From: Rhodanobacter lindaniclasticus
GTDB taxonomy: Bacteria; Pseudomonadota; Gammaproteobacteria; Xanthomonadales; Rhodanobacteraceae
Reading direction: 5' to 3'
Length of the DNA stretch: 63,423 nucleotides
Assembly (NCBI RefSeq): GCF_004799035.1
Contig: NZ_MWIO01000018.1
Coordinates: 1-63,423 of the forward strand
Positions within the stretch are counted from its first letter, which is position 1, and every line of letters starts with the position of its first letter. The position numbers were made by a program, and so were the translations under genes. The notes beneath the pieces were generated by a model that ran no database searches, was not told where the DNA came from, and saw only the letters and a program-made list of their open reading frames with translations. Shown here one piece after another: positions 35,872-46,981 of the stretch.

Positions 35872-38343
35872 TTAAGCGGATTCCTGTTGCGTGTTACTGG
35901 CGTAGAGCGCGTTCTGCAGTTCATGCACGGCACGCTCGAAGCCGGCCTTGCTGCCGAAGGGCTTGATGAGCTGGAGGGGCGTGCCCATCGCGTTGAAAGG
36001 AGGAATCTCCAGGACGCGCACGTTGTCGAGGTCGCCGACCACGCCTTCGTCCCGGTACTTGGCCAGCAGGGCCTCCAGCACGGCGCGTGCCTGCGGGCCG
36101 TATTTGGTGAATACGTCGCGCTTGGTCACGTTGTCGGCGCGCTCGCGGCGGCTGAGTGGTGGCTGGTCGAAGGCGATGTGGCAGATCAGGTCGAACGGAT
36201 CCAGATCCTTGCCGACTTCTTCCTGCAGGGGTTCCAGCAGCAGGCCTTCCTCGGCCAGCTCGGCAATCACCGACTCCTTGCGCTCGGCTTCGCGCCAGCG
36301 ACGCAGGAAGGTGTCGAGGCTGGTGAAGTGGCGACGGATGGCGTTGCGGCTGTAATCGCGCAGCGACTCGGTGACCAGCTTGCCGGACTCGTCGAGGTAT
36401 TCCACGCGTTCCAGCACCACGGTGACCGGGCGTTGCTTGACGTAGAACTTTCGCGGCTGGCCGTCATCCACGCCGGGTGGCGGAGTCGTCGGTGGCGGCT
36501 GATCGACAACGGTTTCCTCGTCGGTGGGCGTGGGCGGCAACGGTGTGCCTTCGTCATCGAGCGGGACATCGTCCGGCGGCACCGGCGGGTCGTACTCGGT
36601 GGGCTGGTAGATCTGCACCGGCTCGCCGTCGAAATCGGGATCGGCGAAATGGTTGGTGGCCTTTCGGAAGTCCACCAGGGTGAAGTAGTACTTGTGAGTG
36701 TCCTCGTGCACGCGGGTGCCACGCCCAACGATCTGCTTGAACTCGGTCATGGAGCCGACTTCGCGGTCCAGCACGATCAGGCGGCAGGTCTGCGCGTCCA
36801 CGCCGGTGGAGAGCAGGCGCGAGGTGGTGACGATGACCGGGTGGGTGGACTCCGGGTCGATGAAATTGCCGAGCTGGGCGGCGCCCTCGCTGTCGTCGCC
36901 GGTGATGCGCATGACATAGCGGGCGTTCTGCTTCACCAGATCAGCGTTCTCGTTGATCAGCGCCTGGCGCATGCGCGCGGCGTGCTCGGTGTCGACGCAG
37001 AACACGATGGTCTTCTGGAACCGGTCGCCGCTCTGCTTGAGGTAGTCGGAGATCCACTTCGCCACGCGCTGGGTGCGCTCGTCGATCACCAGCGTGCGGT
37101 CGAAGTCCTTCTCGTTGTAGAGCCGGTCGTCGATGAGATAACCGTGCTTGTCGGTCTCGCCCGATTTGGGCCGGTAGCCCTGCACGTCGACATCCAGGTG
37201 CACCTTGATGACCTTGTACGGCGCCAGGAAGCCGTCACTGATGCCCTGCTTGAGCGAGTAGGTGTACACCGGCTCACCGAAGTAGTGGATGTTGGAGACG
37301 TACTCGGTTTCCTTGGGTGTGGCGGTAAGGCCGATCTGGGTGGCGTTGCCGAAGTACTCCAGAATTTCCCGCCACGCGGAATCCTCGGCGGCGCTGCCGC
37401 GGTGGCATTCGTCGATGACGATCAGGTCGAAGAAGTCGGGGGAGAACTCGCGGAACAGCTTCTGGCGTTCTTCCGGCCCGGTGATCGCCTGGTACAGGCC
37501 GAGATAGATTTCGTACGCCGGGTCGATGCGGCGCCTCTTGTCCAGCGCCAGCGTCAGCTCGATTTCAGTCCCGTCTGCTCGCTCGATCGTCTTGCTGGCA
37601 GTGCTGAGCTTGGCCATCGCCGGCCCGAACGGCCGAAAATCGTTGACCATGGTCTGGTCGACCAGCACGTTGCGGTCGGCCAAGAACAAAATGCGTTTCT
37701 TTTGACCGGCCTTCCACAGTCGCCAGATGATCTGGAACGCGGTATAGGTCTTGCCGGTACCGGTGGCCATCACCAGCAGGATGCGGTTCTGGCCCTTGGC
37801 GATGGCCTCGACGGCGGCGTTGATGGCGTTGCGCTGGTAGTAACGTGGTTCCTTGCCGCTGCCATCCTCGTAGTACGCCTGCAGGACAGTGCTTTCCTGT
37901 GCGGGCTGCAAGCCTTTCCAGCTTCGGTAACGGCTCCACAGTTCGTTCGGGCTTGGGAACTCGTTCATCGACAGCGACTGCTCAAGCGGCACCGAAACGC
38001 CGCTGCGGTCGTGGAACTGGAAGCCTTTGCCATTTGAGGAGAAGACGTACGGGATGTCGAGCGTGTTGGCGTAGCCCAACGCCTGCTGCATGCCATCGCC
38101 GGCGGCATGAGTCTGATCCTTGGCCTCGATCAGGGCTAGCGGTAAATGCTTGTAGTACAGGACATAGTCGGCCCGCTTGGCCTTACCGCGGGTGACCAAC
38201 CGGCCGCGCACGATGATGCGGCCTTTGGTAAAGCCCACTTCCTCGCGAATTTGTGTCTGCACGTCCCACCCGGCAGCCACCAGCGCTGGGGTGATGAATT
38301 TGGTGCAGACGTCGCGTTCGCTCAGTTTTGCCCCTGCGTCCAC
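35872..38343 (-). CDS. hsdR: Type I restriction subunit HsdR (nuclease and translocase)
   Basis: 823-aa motor/nuclease subunit of the EcoEI-like group. The PD-(D/E)xK nuclease is near residues 57-76 (RADYVLYYKHLPLALIEAKD). The SF2 translocase has Walker A MATGTGKT (192-199), DECHRGS near 311, LTATPKETEYV and the C-terminal helicase lobe (QIVGRGTRVHED). A Pro/Asp/Thr-rich linker near 590-645 (PPVPPDDVPLDDEGTPLPP) joins the C-terminal HsdM-binding region. It starts with GTG at 38343. It is the first gene of a five-gene transcription unit that continues through hsdM, hsdS, mcrB and mcrC. Confidence 0.94.
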   Translation of the reverse strand: MDAGAKLSERDVCTKFITPALVAAGWDVQTQIREEVGFTKGRIIVRGRLVTRGKAKRADYVLYYKHLPLALIEAKDQTHAAGDGMQQALGYANTLDIPYVFSSNGKGFQFHDRSGVSVPLEQSLSMNEFPSPNELWSRYRSWKGLQPAQESTVLQAYYEDGSGKEPRYYQRNAINAAVEAIAKGQNRILLVMATGTGKTYTAFQIIWRLWKAGQKKRILFLADRNVLVDQTMVNDFRPFGPAMAKLSTASKTIERADGTEIELTLALDKRRRIDPAYEIYLGLYQAITGPEERQKLFREFSPDFFDLIVIDECHRGSAAEDSAWREILEYFGNATQIGLTATPKETEYVSNIHYFGEPVYTYSLKQGISDGFLAPYKVIKVHLDVDVQGYRPKSGETDKHGYLIDDRLYNEKDFDRTLVIDERTQRVAKWISDYLKQSGDRFQKTIVFCVDTEHAARMRQALINENADLVKQNARYVMRITGDDSEGAAQLGNFIDPESTHPVIVTTSRLLSTGVDAQTCRLIVLDREVGSMTEFKQIVGRGTRVHEDTHKYYFTLVDFRKATNHFADPDFDGEPVQIYQPTEYDPPVPPDDVPLDDEGTPLPPTPTDEETVVDQPPPTTPPPGVDDGQPRKFYVKQRPVTVVLERVEYLDESGKLVTESLRDYSRNAIRRHFTSLDTFLRRWREAERKESVIAELAEEGLLLEPLQEEVGKDLDPFDLICHIAFDQPPLSRRERADNVTKRDVFTKYGPQARAVLEALLAKYRDEGVVGDLDNVRVLEIPPFNAMGTPLQLIKPFGSKAGFERAVHELQNALYASNTQQESA

Positions 38344-38561
38344 TGCCCTCGGCCCCTGGTCGCCCGTTCGAAGCGCGGGTGTTCCCTGAGCTTAACAAAG
38401 GATGCCTCAAATAACGCCTTCTGAGAGCCTTGGAATTGGTCGGTTGGAAACAGACCCTGGAGAGATCTGTGTGCGATGCCTGTGGAATTGGCAGCCGTCT
38501 AGAGATCGCGCAGTAGCTAACCAGCTCCTGTGGATGGCAGCGTCAAACTTCGAGAGAAATC
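38344..38561. other. Upstream region of the hsdR operon with a direct repeat
   Basis: No gene found. A near-identical direct repeat, GCCT(G)TGGAATTGG, occurs at 38428-38439 and 38479-38491, about 52 bp apart and 85-150 bp upstream of hsdR. It could bind a regulator that delays restriction relative to methylation. No convincing -10/-35 pair was seen; GTTATT-like sequences at about 38411-38416 are the best -10 candidates on the minus strand. Confidence 0.35.
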
Positions 38562-38596
38562 CTTCAAAATTTGGCGCGAACGCCAAACTTTTGAAG
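38562..38596 (-). terminator. Hairpin terminator downstream of tRNA-Ile
   Basis: On the minus strand, 30 bp past the tRNA 3' end, GTTTGGCG-TTCG-CGCCAAAT forms a stem closed by a UUCG tetraloop and followed by TTTG. The outer bases also pair (CTTCAAAA with TTTTGAAG) with one bulged base, giving arms of about 15. It should end tRNA transcription before the restriction operon. Confidence 0.6.
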
Positions 38597-38625
38597 AATG
38601 CATAGGGCCGCGCGACGGCCACCGA

Positions 38626-38701
<76 letters not shown>

Positions 38702-38825
38702 GCGCGGCGGTGCAGCCCGGCATGGTAGCGGCCGGTGGTGCCGGGCGTCGAGTGAGGGTGGCTGCTGACAGTACGTTGTCAGTGGGGTGGCGTAAGGTGG
38801 CGGTTCCTTCCCGAGGAGATACCCG

Positions 38826-39197
38826 ATGAACACCGAAGCGATTGCGAAGCGGCTGGTCGAGTTGTGCCGCGAAGGCAAGTACGAGGAAGCGCAGCGCGAG
38901 CTGTATGCCGAGGATGCGGAGAGCATCGAGCCGGAGGGCCTGCCGCCGGGCGCGTTGGGCAACGTGAAGGGACTGGCGGCGATCTACGAGAAGGGCCGGC
39001 AGTTCGGCGCGATGCTGGAGGCCGTGCATGGCGGCAGCGTGAGCGATCCGGTGGTCGCGGCGAACTGGTTCAGCATCGCGCTGGCGATGGACGTGACCAT
39101 GAAGGGCCGCGGCCGCATGAACATGAGCGAGATCGGCGTGTACCGCGTGCGCGACGGCAAGATCGTGCGCGAGCAGTTCTTCTACGACGTGGGCTGA
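38826..39197 (+). CDS. SnoaL/NTF2-like domain protein
   Basis: 123-aa cytoplasmic protein of the SnoaL-like polyketide-cyclase/NTF2 fold. An N-terminal helix ([28 protein letters not shown]) and the beta-sheet end ([18 protein letters not shown]) are typical. ATG 38826 follows GAGGAGAT, a strong ribosome site. The fold covers enzymes and binding proteins, so no reaction can be assigned. It is a single gene between tRNA-Ile and rpoD, ended by a bidirectional terminator. Confidence 0.8.
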   Translation: MNTEAIAKRLVELCREGKYEEAQRELYAEDAESIEPEGLPPGALGNVKGLAAIYEKGRQFGAMLEAVHGGSVSDPVVAANWFSIALAMDVTMKGRGRMNMSEIGVYRVRDGKIVREQFFYDVG

Positions 39198-39207
39198 GCG
39201 GGAAACG

Positions 39208-39235
39208 AAAAAGCCCCGCACGGGCGGGGCTTTTT
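39208..39235. terminator. Bidirectional intrinsic terminator between SnoaL gene and rpoD
   Basis: AAAAAGCCCCGC-ACGG-GCGGGGCTTTTT is a perfect 12-base inverted repeat with A-tract and T-tract at its ends, so it can stop transcription from both convergent genes. It lies 11 bp past the SnoaL-like stop and 21 bp past the rpoD stop. Confidence 0.93.
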
Positions 39236-39255
39236 CATGGGGGCGGCTGCGTCGC

Positions 39256-41142
<1,887 letters not shown>

Positions 41143-41179
41143 GGATTGACCGACCGCCAAAGGGGTGCAAGAACCGGAC

Positions 41180-41208
41180 ATTATAGCGATGTGCTGCTTT
41201 TCTGACCA
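41180..41208 (-). promoter_or_regulatory. Promoter of rpoD
   Basis: On the minus strand TGGTCA (41208-41203), a 17-base spacer and a perfect TATAAT (41185-41180) precede rpoD. Transcription would start near 41173, giving a leader of about 30 bases. Confidence 0.6.
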
Positions 41209-41313
41209 GTTTTCAAGTGAAAAATTCTCTCGTCTGCCGTGTCGGAGGACACGCAAAATTCGAGCCAGACTGCGGTGTTGGCGCTGTCTGCGACGTCGCG
41301 CGCGGCATGTCAG

Positions 41314-41754
41314 TCAGGCGGTGTCCAGCCAGAAGGTGACCGGGCCGTCGTTGACCAGTTCGACCATCATATGGGCACCGAAGCGCCCGGTTTCCACCCT
41401 CGGATGGGCAACTCGCGCCAGCTCCAGCAGGTAGTCGAACCAGTGGCGCGCATGCCCGGGCGCGGCGGCGCGGGTGAAGCTGGGGCGCATCCCCGAGCGG
41501 GTGTCGGCGGCCAGGGTGAACTGGCTGACCAGCAGCAGGCCGCCGCCGGTATCGCGCAGCGAGCGGTTCATGCGGCCGGCATCGTCGGCGAACACGCGGT
41601 AGCCGAGCAGGCGCTCCAGCATGCGCCGCGCCTGCGCCTCGCCGTCCTCCGGCTGCACCGCGACCAGGGCGAGCAGGCCGGCGTCGATGGCGCCGACGGT
41701 TTCGTCCTCGACCCGCACGCTGGCGGAGGTCACGCGCTGGATGAGGGAGATCAT
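41314..41754 (-). CDS. dtd: D-aminoacyl-tRNA deacylase
   Basis: 146-aa proofreading enzyme that removes D-amino acids (and glycine from tRNA-Ala) from tRNA. Family motifs are complete: [15 protein letters not shown] at the start, [21 protein letters not shown] (the SQFTL motif) and [15 protein letters not shown] (the NxGP cross-subunit motif, here NDGP). ATG 41754. It is divergent from the acyltransferase gene and upstream of rpoD on the same strand. Confidence 0.95.
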   Translation of the reverse strand: MISLIQRVTSASVRVEDETVGAIDAGLLALVAVQPEDGEAQARRMLERLLGYRVFADDAGRMNRSLRDTGGGLLLVSQFTLAADTRSGMRPSFTRAAAPGHARHWFDYLLELARVAHPRVETGRFGAHMMVELVNDGPVTFWLDTA

Positions 41755-41819
41755 CGGATGCCGGGATTCGGAATTGGGGACGCGCAAAAGCATAAGCGAA
41801 GCGGCGGCGCGGCCCCAGC

Positions 41820-41825
41820 TACACT
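41820..41825 (+). promoter_or_regulatory. -10 element of the acyltransferase gene, leaderless arrangement
   Basis: TACACT ends seven bases before the ATG at 41833, so transcription should begin at or next to the A of the start codon. No Shine-Dalgarno sequence lies between. The -35 region is weak. The same spacing and almost the same sequence occur in front of dprA. Confidence 0.5.
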
Positions 41826-41832
41826 TTCGGGC

Positions 41833-42732
41833 ATGCGTTTCGACATCTACGTGATCTATCTGCTGCTGCGCCTGCTGGCACTGTTGCCGCTGCGGGTGCT
41901 GCATGGCATCGGGGCGGGGCTGGGGCGGCTGGTGCTGTGGCGCGGGGGGCGCACGGCCCATCACACCGCGGTGAATCTGCGGATCGCGCGGCCGTTGCCG
42001 GATGCGGCGCGCCAGCGCGCGCTGCTGCGCGAGGTGATGGGCGAGGGCGGCAAGTCGATCACCGAAATCGTCAAGGTGTGGGGCGGTGGCGCCGGGCGCG
42101 CACTGGATCTGGTGCGCGAGGTGCGCGGCGAGGCGCTGCTCGATGCCGCGCTGGCGGCGGGCAAGGGCGTGATCATCGCCGCGCCGCACCTGGGCTGCTG
42201 GGAGTTGCTGAACTACTGGCTGTGCCGCAAGACGCCGATGGCGATCCTGTACCGGCCGCCGCGGATCGCCGCGATCGAGGGCCTGCTGCGCAAGGTGCGC
42301 GGGGCGCTGGCGCCGGAGCAGATCCGCGCCGACGGCGCCGGCGTGCGGGCCTTGTACAAGCGCGTGGCCGCCGGCGGTGCGGTGGGCATCCTGCCCGACC
42401 AGAAGCCGCGCGCGGGCGAGGGGCGGCTGGCGCCGTTCTTCGGCCGCGACGCGCTGACCATGGTGCTGCTGCCGCGGCTGGCCGCACGCACCGGCGCCAC
42501 GGTGCTGTTCGCCTTCGCCGAACGCCTGCCCGCCGGCGCGGGTTATCGCATCCACCTGCGCGAGGCACCGCCCGGCATCGCCGACGCCGACCCGCAGGTC
42601 GCCTGCACGGCGCTCAACCGCGGCGTGCAGGATTGTGTCGAGCTGGCGTTTGCGCAGTACCAGTGGCAGTACAAGCGCTGGTCGGCGGTGGGCCTGGTCA
42701 GCCCGTACGACGACGAGGGTCGTCAGGACTGA
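41833..42732 (+). CDS. Lipid A biosynthesis acyltransferase (LpxL/HtrB family)
   Basis: 299-aa inner-membrane enzyme that adds a secondary acyl chain to lipid A precursors. One N-terminal membrane helix (about 8-26), then the catalytic HX4E motif PHLGCWE near residue 115 and the [20 protein letters not shown] block with the substrate-binding Arg/Lys. The C-terminus contains QYQWQYKRW, typical of the family. It ends in a 10-base convergent overlap with the TPR gene. Which chain it adds is not clear from sequence. Confidence 0.9.
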   Translation: MRFDIYVIYLLLRLLALLPLRVLHGIGAGLGRLVLWRGGRTAHHTAVNLRIARPLPDAARQRALLREVMGEGGKSITEIVKVWGGGAGRALDLVREVRGEALLDAALAAGKGVIIAAPHLGCWELLNYWLCRKTPMAILYRPPRIAAIEGLLRKVRGALAPEQIRADGAGVRALYKRVAAGGAVGILPDQKPRAGEGRLAPFFGRDALTMVLLPRLAARTGATVLFAFAERLPAGAGYRIHLREAPPGIADADPQVACTALNRGVQDCVELAFAQYQWQYKRWSAVGLVSPYDDEGRQD

Positions 42733-43067
42733 GCGGCGGCGTCCGGCGCGGACGATTGCTCCAGCCGGCGCAGGAACACGGTCATTTCCTTTTCGGCCTG
42801 CTTGTCGCCGCGTGCGCCAGCGGCGGCGATGCCGCGACGCCAGGCCTCGGCAGCCGAAGCGGGCGTGCCGGCGGCGAGTCGCGCCTTGCCCAGCAGCTTC
42901 CACGCGGCCGAATAGGTCGGGTCGAATTCCAGCGCGCGCTCGAAGGCCGCCACCGCCCCGGCAGCGTCGCCCGCGTCGAGCAGGGCGCTGCCCAGCGAGT
43001 AGCGCAGCAGCGCGCCATCGCGCGGGCCGTCGCATTGCCGGCGCAGGTTGTCGAGCAGGGCGCTCAC
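42723..43067 (-). CDS. Small TPR-repeat protein
   Basis: 114 aa, cytoplasmic, with about two tetratricopeptide repeats ([30 protein letters not shown], then [29 protein letters not shown] is split over two helices) and a charged C-terminal helix. It probably mediates protein contacts. It starts with GTG at 43067, overlapping the stop of the preceding glycosyltransferase gene (GTGA), so its translation depends on that gene. The long frame extending upstream is a shadow of the glycosyltransferase. Confidence 0.75.
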   Translation of the reverse strand: MSALLDNLRRQCDGPRDGALLRYSLGSALLDAGDAAGAVAAFERALEFDPTYSAAWKLLGKARLAAGTPASAAEAWRRGIAAAGARGDKQAEKEMTVFLRRLEQSSAPDAAAQS

Positions 43068-44797
43068 GGCAGGCGGTAGCGGCGGTCGTCGGCCGGATAG
43101 AGCTGGGTTGGCTGCGCCGGTTCGGGCGGCGTGTGGCCGGCACGCAGGTCGGCCAGCGAACTGGCTGTCCAGATCACCACCCAGGAGGAGCGGAACGGCT
43201 GCGCCAGCAAGGCGTAGCGCAGATCCGCAGGGCTGAGCTGCTCCGGCCGGTCGACCACCAGCGCATCGGGATGCGCGCGCGCGTAATCGGCCAGCGCCCG
43301 GTCGCCGTACAGCTCGGTGATCGGCCGGGTCAGCCGGCCGGCGAAATGGAACTCGCCGGCGTAGCTGCCCATGAAGGCCAGCGGGTGGCCGGCCTGTTCG
43401 GCGCGGCCCAGCAGTTCGGCCGAGGGGCGCAGGTCCCAGCGCGGCCACAGGGTCAGCGTGAACAACGCATTCAGTGCGAACACGCCGATCAATCCGGCCA
43501 CCGCCAGCCGGCGCAGCTCGCCGCGACCGCGCATCAGCAGCAGGACGCCGAGCAGCAGGAAGATCACGCTGAAGTAGCGGCTGTACGGCGCGACCGTGTG
43601 CGCCCAGTCGCCCTGCACGACGGTGTGCTCCACCAGCATGGGCAGCGCAAACAGCAGCAGCGCGAAGACGATGCCGGCCACACCCAGCGGCCAGGTGCCG
43701 AGCGCGTAATGGTTCGCCAGGGTGGGGCGGCGATCGCGCAGCACGGCAATCGCGCCGGCCATCAGCAGGGCCACGCCGGCCAGCTCCGGCAGCGGGTAGT
43801 ACAGCTGCTTGCCGCTGATCAGCGAGAACACCACGAACGCGGGAACCAGCCAGCACAGCGCGAAGCGCAGGCCCGATTCCAGCGGCCGGCGCAGCCCGGC
43901 CACGGCCACCCACGCCCGCGGCCAGCCGCTGAACGGGAACAGCAGCACCGGCAGCCACAACAGGTAGAACCAGAACGGCTCGGCGTGGTTCTGCAGGTCC
44001 TTGCCTTCGGACAGCTTGTCGACCACGCGGCCGGCAGTCTGGGTGAAGAACAGCCGTTCGCGATAGGCATCGCCGCCGGCCAGGCCGGCCGGCAAGGCCC
44101 ACGCCAGCAGCATCGCGCCGCCGAGCAGCAGGGACAGCGCGCCGGCGCCGTACCAGCGCGCACGATGTTCGCGCGCCCACTCGCTCCACAACGGCCCGAG
44201 CAGCCACGGGAAGGCGACGTGCAGCAGCATCACCGGGCCCTTGGTCAGCAGGCCCAGTCCCACGCAGACGCCGAACAGCAGCCAGCGCGGTTCGCCGCGT
44301 CGCGGCTTCGGCGTCAGGCACAGCAGCGCGGCCAGCACCCAGACCGCCAGCAGCACGTCGTACATGATCTGCAAGGCGAACAGGAACGCATAGCCAAACG
44401 CCAGCAGCATCCACGGCGCGGCCTTGGCCATCCACGGCCGCTGCGGAAACAGCCGCCGCGCCAGCAGCGAGACCAGTACCAGCTGCGCGCCGCCGAACAG
44501 CACCTCCAGCACCCGTGGCCACACGTCGTTGACGCCGAACACGAACCAGCCGGCCTCGATCAGCCAGAACAGCAGCGGCGCCTTCTCGCTGTACGGCTGG
44601 CCGTTGATGTGCGGCACCAGCCAGTGACCATGACTGAACATGTCCCACGCCACCGCCAGCGTGCGGGTGGAATACAGCGGCATCGGGCCGTGCGCGAAGA
44701 TCGCCAGCAGCGCCACCAGCATCCACAGCGGCAGCCACGGCCAGGCTGCGCGCAGGTGTTCGGAACGGCTGAAGGAGCTGGGCGACACGGGGTGCAC
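43064..44797 (-). CDS. GT39/ArnT-type membrane glycosyltransferase
   Basis: 577-aa protein with 11-13 membrane helices. The first periplasmic loop carries the acid pattern of GT-C transferases ([38 protein letters not shown]), as in ArnT and protein mannosyltransferases that use polyprenyl-phosphate sugars. It probably modifies lipid A or core sugars. The start is GTG 44797 (a GTG five codons on is possible). TAGAAT lies 19 bp upstream. It is coupled to the small TPR gene. Confidence 0.82.
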   Translation of the reverse strand: MHPVSPSSFSRSEHLRAAWPWLPLWMLVALLAIFAHGPMPLYSTRTLAVAWDMFSHGHWLVPHINGQPYSEKAPLLFWLIEAGWFVFGVNDVWPRVLEVLFGGAQLVLVSLLARRLFPQRPWMAKAAPWMLLAFGYAFLFALQIMYDVLLAVWVLAALLCLTPKPRRGEPRWLLFGVCVGLGLLTKGPVMLLHVAFPWLLGPLWSEWAREHRARWYGAGALSLLLGGAMLLAWALPAGLAGGDAYRERLFFTQTAGRVVDKLSEGKDLQNHAEPFWFYLLWLPVLLFPFSGWPRAWVAVAGLRRPLESGLRFALCWLVPAFVVFSLISGKQLYYPLPELAGVALLMAGAIAVLRDRRPTLANHYALGTWPLGVAGIVFALLLFALPMLVEHTVVQGDWAHTVAPYSRYFSVIFLLLGVLLLMRGRGELRRLAVAGLIGVFALNALFTLTLWPRWDLRPSAELLGRAEQAGHPLAFMGSYAGEFHFAGRLTRPITELYGDRALADYARAHPDALVVDRPEQLSPADLRYALLAQPFRSSWVVIWTASSLADLRAGHTPPEPAQPTQLYPADDRRYRLP

Positions 44798-44816
44798 TCG
44801 CGGTGGGAGAGGGGGG

Positions 44817-44822
44817 ATTCTA
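44817..44822 (-). promoter_or_regulatory. -10 element in front of the GT39-type gene
   Basis: GGCTAGAATCCCC on the minus strand contains TAGAAT. The same block precedes the GT2 gene at 45865-46683. With a start about seven bases on, the leader would be about 12 bases and without a ribosome site before the GTG. Confidence 0.4.
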
Positions 44823-44836
44823 GCCTGCGACCGCGT

Positions 44837-45868
44837 CTAGGCCGGGCCCCAGTAGCCGATGCGGCGACGCAGTTTCAGCTTGCGCCACAGGTTGAGAGGC
44901 TTGCGCCGGCGGTTGCGACCGCCGCGGGCGAGGAAGGCATCGATCGCATCGAGCACGCGCTCGCTGGAGTGGCCGTCGCGGTGCGGGTGGATCGCGTTGC
45001 CGTAGTCGGCGATCGCCTGCATCAGTTCCGCCGGCCGCGCCAGCGCGCGCTCGATCGCCGGCTCGAAATCCTTCGCGTCGTCGATGTCGATCAGCTGCGG
45101 CCCGGGCCGGCGGTTCCTGAAGGTGACCACCGGCTTGCCGGTGAGCAGGAATTCGTTGAGCGCCGAGGAGGTGTCCGAACACATCATGTCGACCTGCGGG
45201 AACAGTTCGAGGATGTTGTCGTTCTCGGCGAAGGTGAGGTACTCGTTCTGCAGTGCCTTGAACTTCGCCGTGGTCTCCGGGTTCATCTTCGGGTGGAAGG
45301 TGACGATCCAGTGCCAGCGACCGTCGCGGGACAGCCGCTTCACTTCCTCGTACAACGTCTCGGCGGCGCTCCACGACGGCGAAAAGGTCGAGTGGTAGAG
45401 GATCACCGGCGGCCGGCGCACCGGCGGCAGCGGGCCGGCGATCTCGCGCATGAACGGGTCGAGCTTGGGCCAGCCGGTCTCGGTCACCGCAAAGTGGCCA
45501 AGCTGGTCGGCCAGCGCCTGGAACTGCGTGGTGTCGCGCGGGCCGGTGGTGCAGTACAGGTCGAAGAAACCGCGGATGTAGATGTGGCGCGGCTTGCCGG
45601 CGTCGAAGCCGTGGAACACCTCGACCTTCACGCCGGGGAAGAAGTGCGGCAGGTGGTTGCCCGGGGTCAGCACGGCATCGGGCTTCCACGCGCGCACACC
45701 GGCCACGTCGAGCAGGCGCTCGCCCTCGACCAGGTCCTCGGCGCCGGGGCCGTCGAAAAACCACGCCGCCTCGCCGCCGCGGGCGCGCACCGCCTCCTGC
45801 AGCGGGCGCAGGATAGCCAGCGCGTAGCGCTCGGAGCCGTACATCAGATAGCGCTTCGGGTTGTTCAT
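44837..45868 (-). CDS. CDP-glycerol glycerophosphotransferase-family protein
   Basis: 343-aa GT-B-type enzyme with the pattern of the Glyphos_transf family: RYLMYGSERYAL at the start, VFHGFDAGKPRH, the YHSTFSPSWS block, VTFHPKMNP and MMCSDTSSALNEFLLTGKPVVTF. Family members move glycerol- or ribitol-phosphate or sugars onto cell-surface polymers; in Gram-negatives they occur in LPS-core and capsule clusters. ATG 45868 overlaps the stop of the upstream GT2 gene (ATGA). The C-terminus is strongly basic, consistent with membrane association. Confidence 0.85.
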   Translation of the reverse strand: MNNPKRYLMYGSERYALAILRPLQEAVRARGGEAAWFFDGPGAEDLVEGERLLDVAGVRAWKPDAVLTPGNHLPHFFPGVKVEVFHGFDAGKPRHIYIRGFFDLYCTTGPRDTTQFQALADQLGHFAVTETGWPKLDPFMREIAGPLPPVRRPPVILYHSTFSPSWSAAETLYEEVKRLSRDGRWHWIVTFHPKMNPETTAKFKALQNEYLTFAENDNILELFPQVDMMCSDTSSALNEFLLTGKPVVTFRNRRPGPQLIDIDDAKDFEPAIERALARPAELMQAIADYGNAIHPHRDGHSSERVLDAIDAFLARGGRNRRRKPLNLWRKLKLRRRIGYWGPA

Positions 45869-46683
45869 TCGATGCTCGCGCCCTGCGCGCGCAGCGCATT
45901 GGCGGCCTGTTCGACGGATGCCGGGTTGCGCGTCATCTCGTAATAACGCATGCGCTTGTACAGCGCGTAGCTGGCAGCGGTCTGCGCGATCACGAAGCCG
46001 CGCCAGCCGTCCAGGCAGGCCAGCCGGAACAGGTAATCCTTGAGAAAGGCCAGCGCGTAGACGAACGGCGCCTGCCACATCCGTGCCGGCTTGCCGTGGT
46101 CCAGCCAGTCCCGGCATTTCAGTTCGGCGTACTGCAGCACCTTGAGCTGCTTGTGCACCAGGGTCGGGTTGTTGGTGTGCAGGAAGCTGCCGCGCAGGGT
46201 GGGTGCGGGGCCGTCGAACTGCAGCGATTCGTGCACGCGCGCATCGCTCCAGCGTGCGCGACCGCGGTGGTACAGGCGGGCCATGCGCTCGCCCGTCGAT
46301 GGCCGGTACCAGCGCATCGGCGCGCCCATGTAGACCGTGCTGCGGCGCAGGTATGCCGCGGCGGCGTCGCCGGCCATCAGCGCGGGCAGGCGTCGCTGCA
46401 GTTCCTCGGCGAGGTCGCGGCCGAGGTACTCGTCGGCGTCCAGCACCAGGATCCAGTCGTGCGCGCACTGGCCGGCGGCGAAATTGCGCTGCGGCCCGAA
46501 ACCGAGCCAGTCCTGGTGGACGACGCGCGCACCATGCGCCTGCGCGATCGCCACCGTGTCGTCGTCGCTGCCGCAGTCCACCACCAGCTTCTCGGCGGCG
46601 AACGGCACGCTGTCCAGGCAGCGCGCGATGTGGGCCGCCTCGTTGCGGGTGATCACGGCGAGGGTCAGGGGAAACGCGGGCAT
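45865..46683 (-). CDS. GT2 glycosyltransferase, LPS core type (WaaE/KdtX-like)
   Basis: 272-aa GT-A enzyme. The N-terminus LTLAVITRNEAAHIARCLDSV, the nucleotide-sugar metal motif VLDADEYL near residue 85, and the block YRPSTGERMARLYHRGRARW with HESL are typical of WaaE/KdtX-like core glucosyltransferases. It ends in a basic/aromatic amphipathic part (LFRLACLDGWRGFVIAQTAASYALYKR is split over two helices). ATG 46683 begins seven bases after a TAGAAT element, with no ribosome site, so the mRNA is probably leaderless. Confidence 0.87.
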   Translation of the reverse strand: MPAFPLTLAVITRNEAAHIARCLDSVPFAAEKLVVDCGSDDDTVAIAQAHGARVVHQDWLGFGPQRNFAAGQCAHDWILVLDADEYLGRDLAEELQRRLPALMAGDAAAAYLRRSTVYMGAPMRWYRPSTGERMARLYHRGRARWSDARVHESLQFDGPAPTLRGSFLHTNNPTLVHKQLKVLQYAELKCRDWLDHGKPARMWQAPFVYALAFLKDYLFRLACLDGWRGFVIAQTAASYALYKRMRYYEMTRNPASVEQAANALRAQGASIE

Positions 46684-46690
46684 GGCGGGG

Positions 46691-46696
46691 ATTCTA
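46691..46696 (-). promoter_or_regulatory. -10 element of the GT2 gene, leaderless arrangement
   Basis: Minus-strand TAGAAT is separated by seven bases (CCCCGCC) from the ATG at 46683. The predicted transcript starts on the start codon. Spacing equals that in front of the acyltransferase and dprA genes. Confidence 0.5.
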
Positions 46697-46727
46697 GCCG
46701 AATCATGCCATCCGCCCGAGGCTGGGT

Positions 46728-46981
46728 TATGATGTGAATGCGGAGTGAACTGTGGCTGGCAGGCGAGTGGAGGGATTCCGGGCGCGCCAGCGTTTTCAGT
46801 AGGTTGCCGTCGGACGGCAATCGGGTACCGAAGTACCCACCAGCTAGCGTCAGGAGATCGCCCAAGGGTCAGACATCGGGCGTGGATCACCCGGCGGAAA
46901 GTGGCGGAACGCGAGTGTCTGCCAGCGGCCGGAGGTCGCACTCATTGCCCATCTTCGTGAACCGCCGGTCGGGGGACAGCC
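46728..46981 (+). other. Putative structured 5' leader or small RNA before the second GT2 gene
   Basis: TATGAT (46728-46733) can serve as a -10 element, giving a leader of about 240 bases before the ATG at 46982. The leader has two adjoining perfect hairpins, TTGCCGT-CGG-ACGGCAA (46804-46820) and GGGTAC-CGAA-GTACCC (46823-46838), and further GC-rich pairing. No known riboswitch class was recognised and no open frame looks real. Confidence 0.4.

Noticed and set aside
42635..45943. 1102-codon plus-strand frame across the glycosyltransferase genes
   Set aside because: Arg/Gln/Ala-rich sequence with no family pattern, opposite clear GT39 and CDP-glycerol-type genes.
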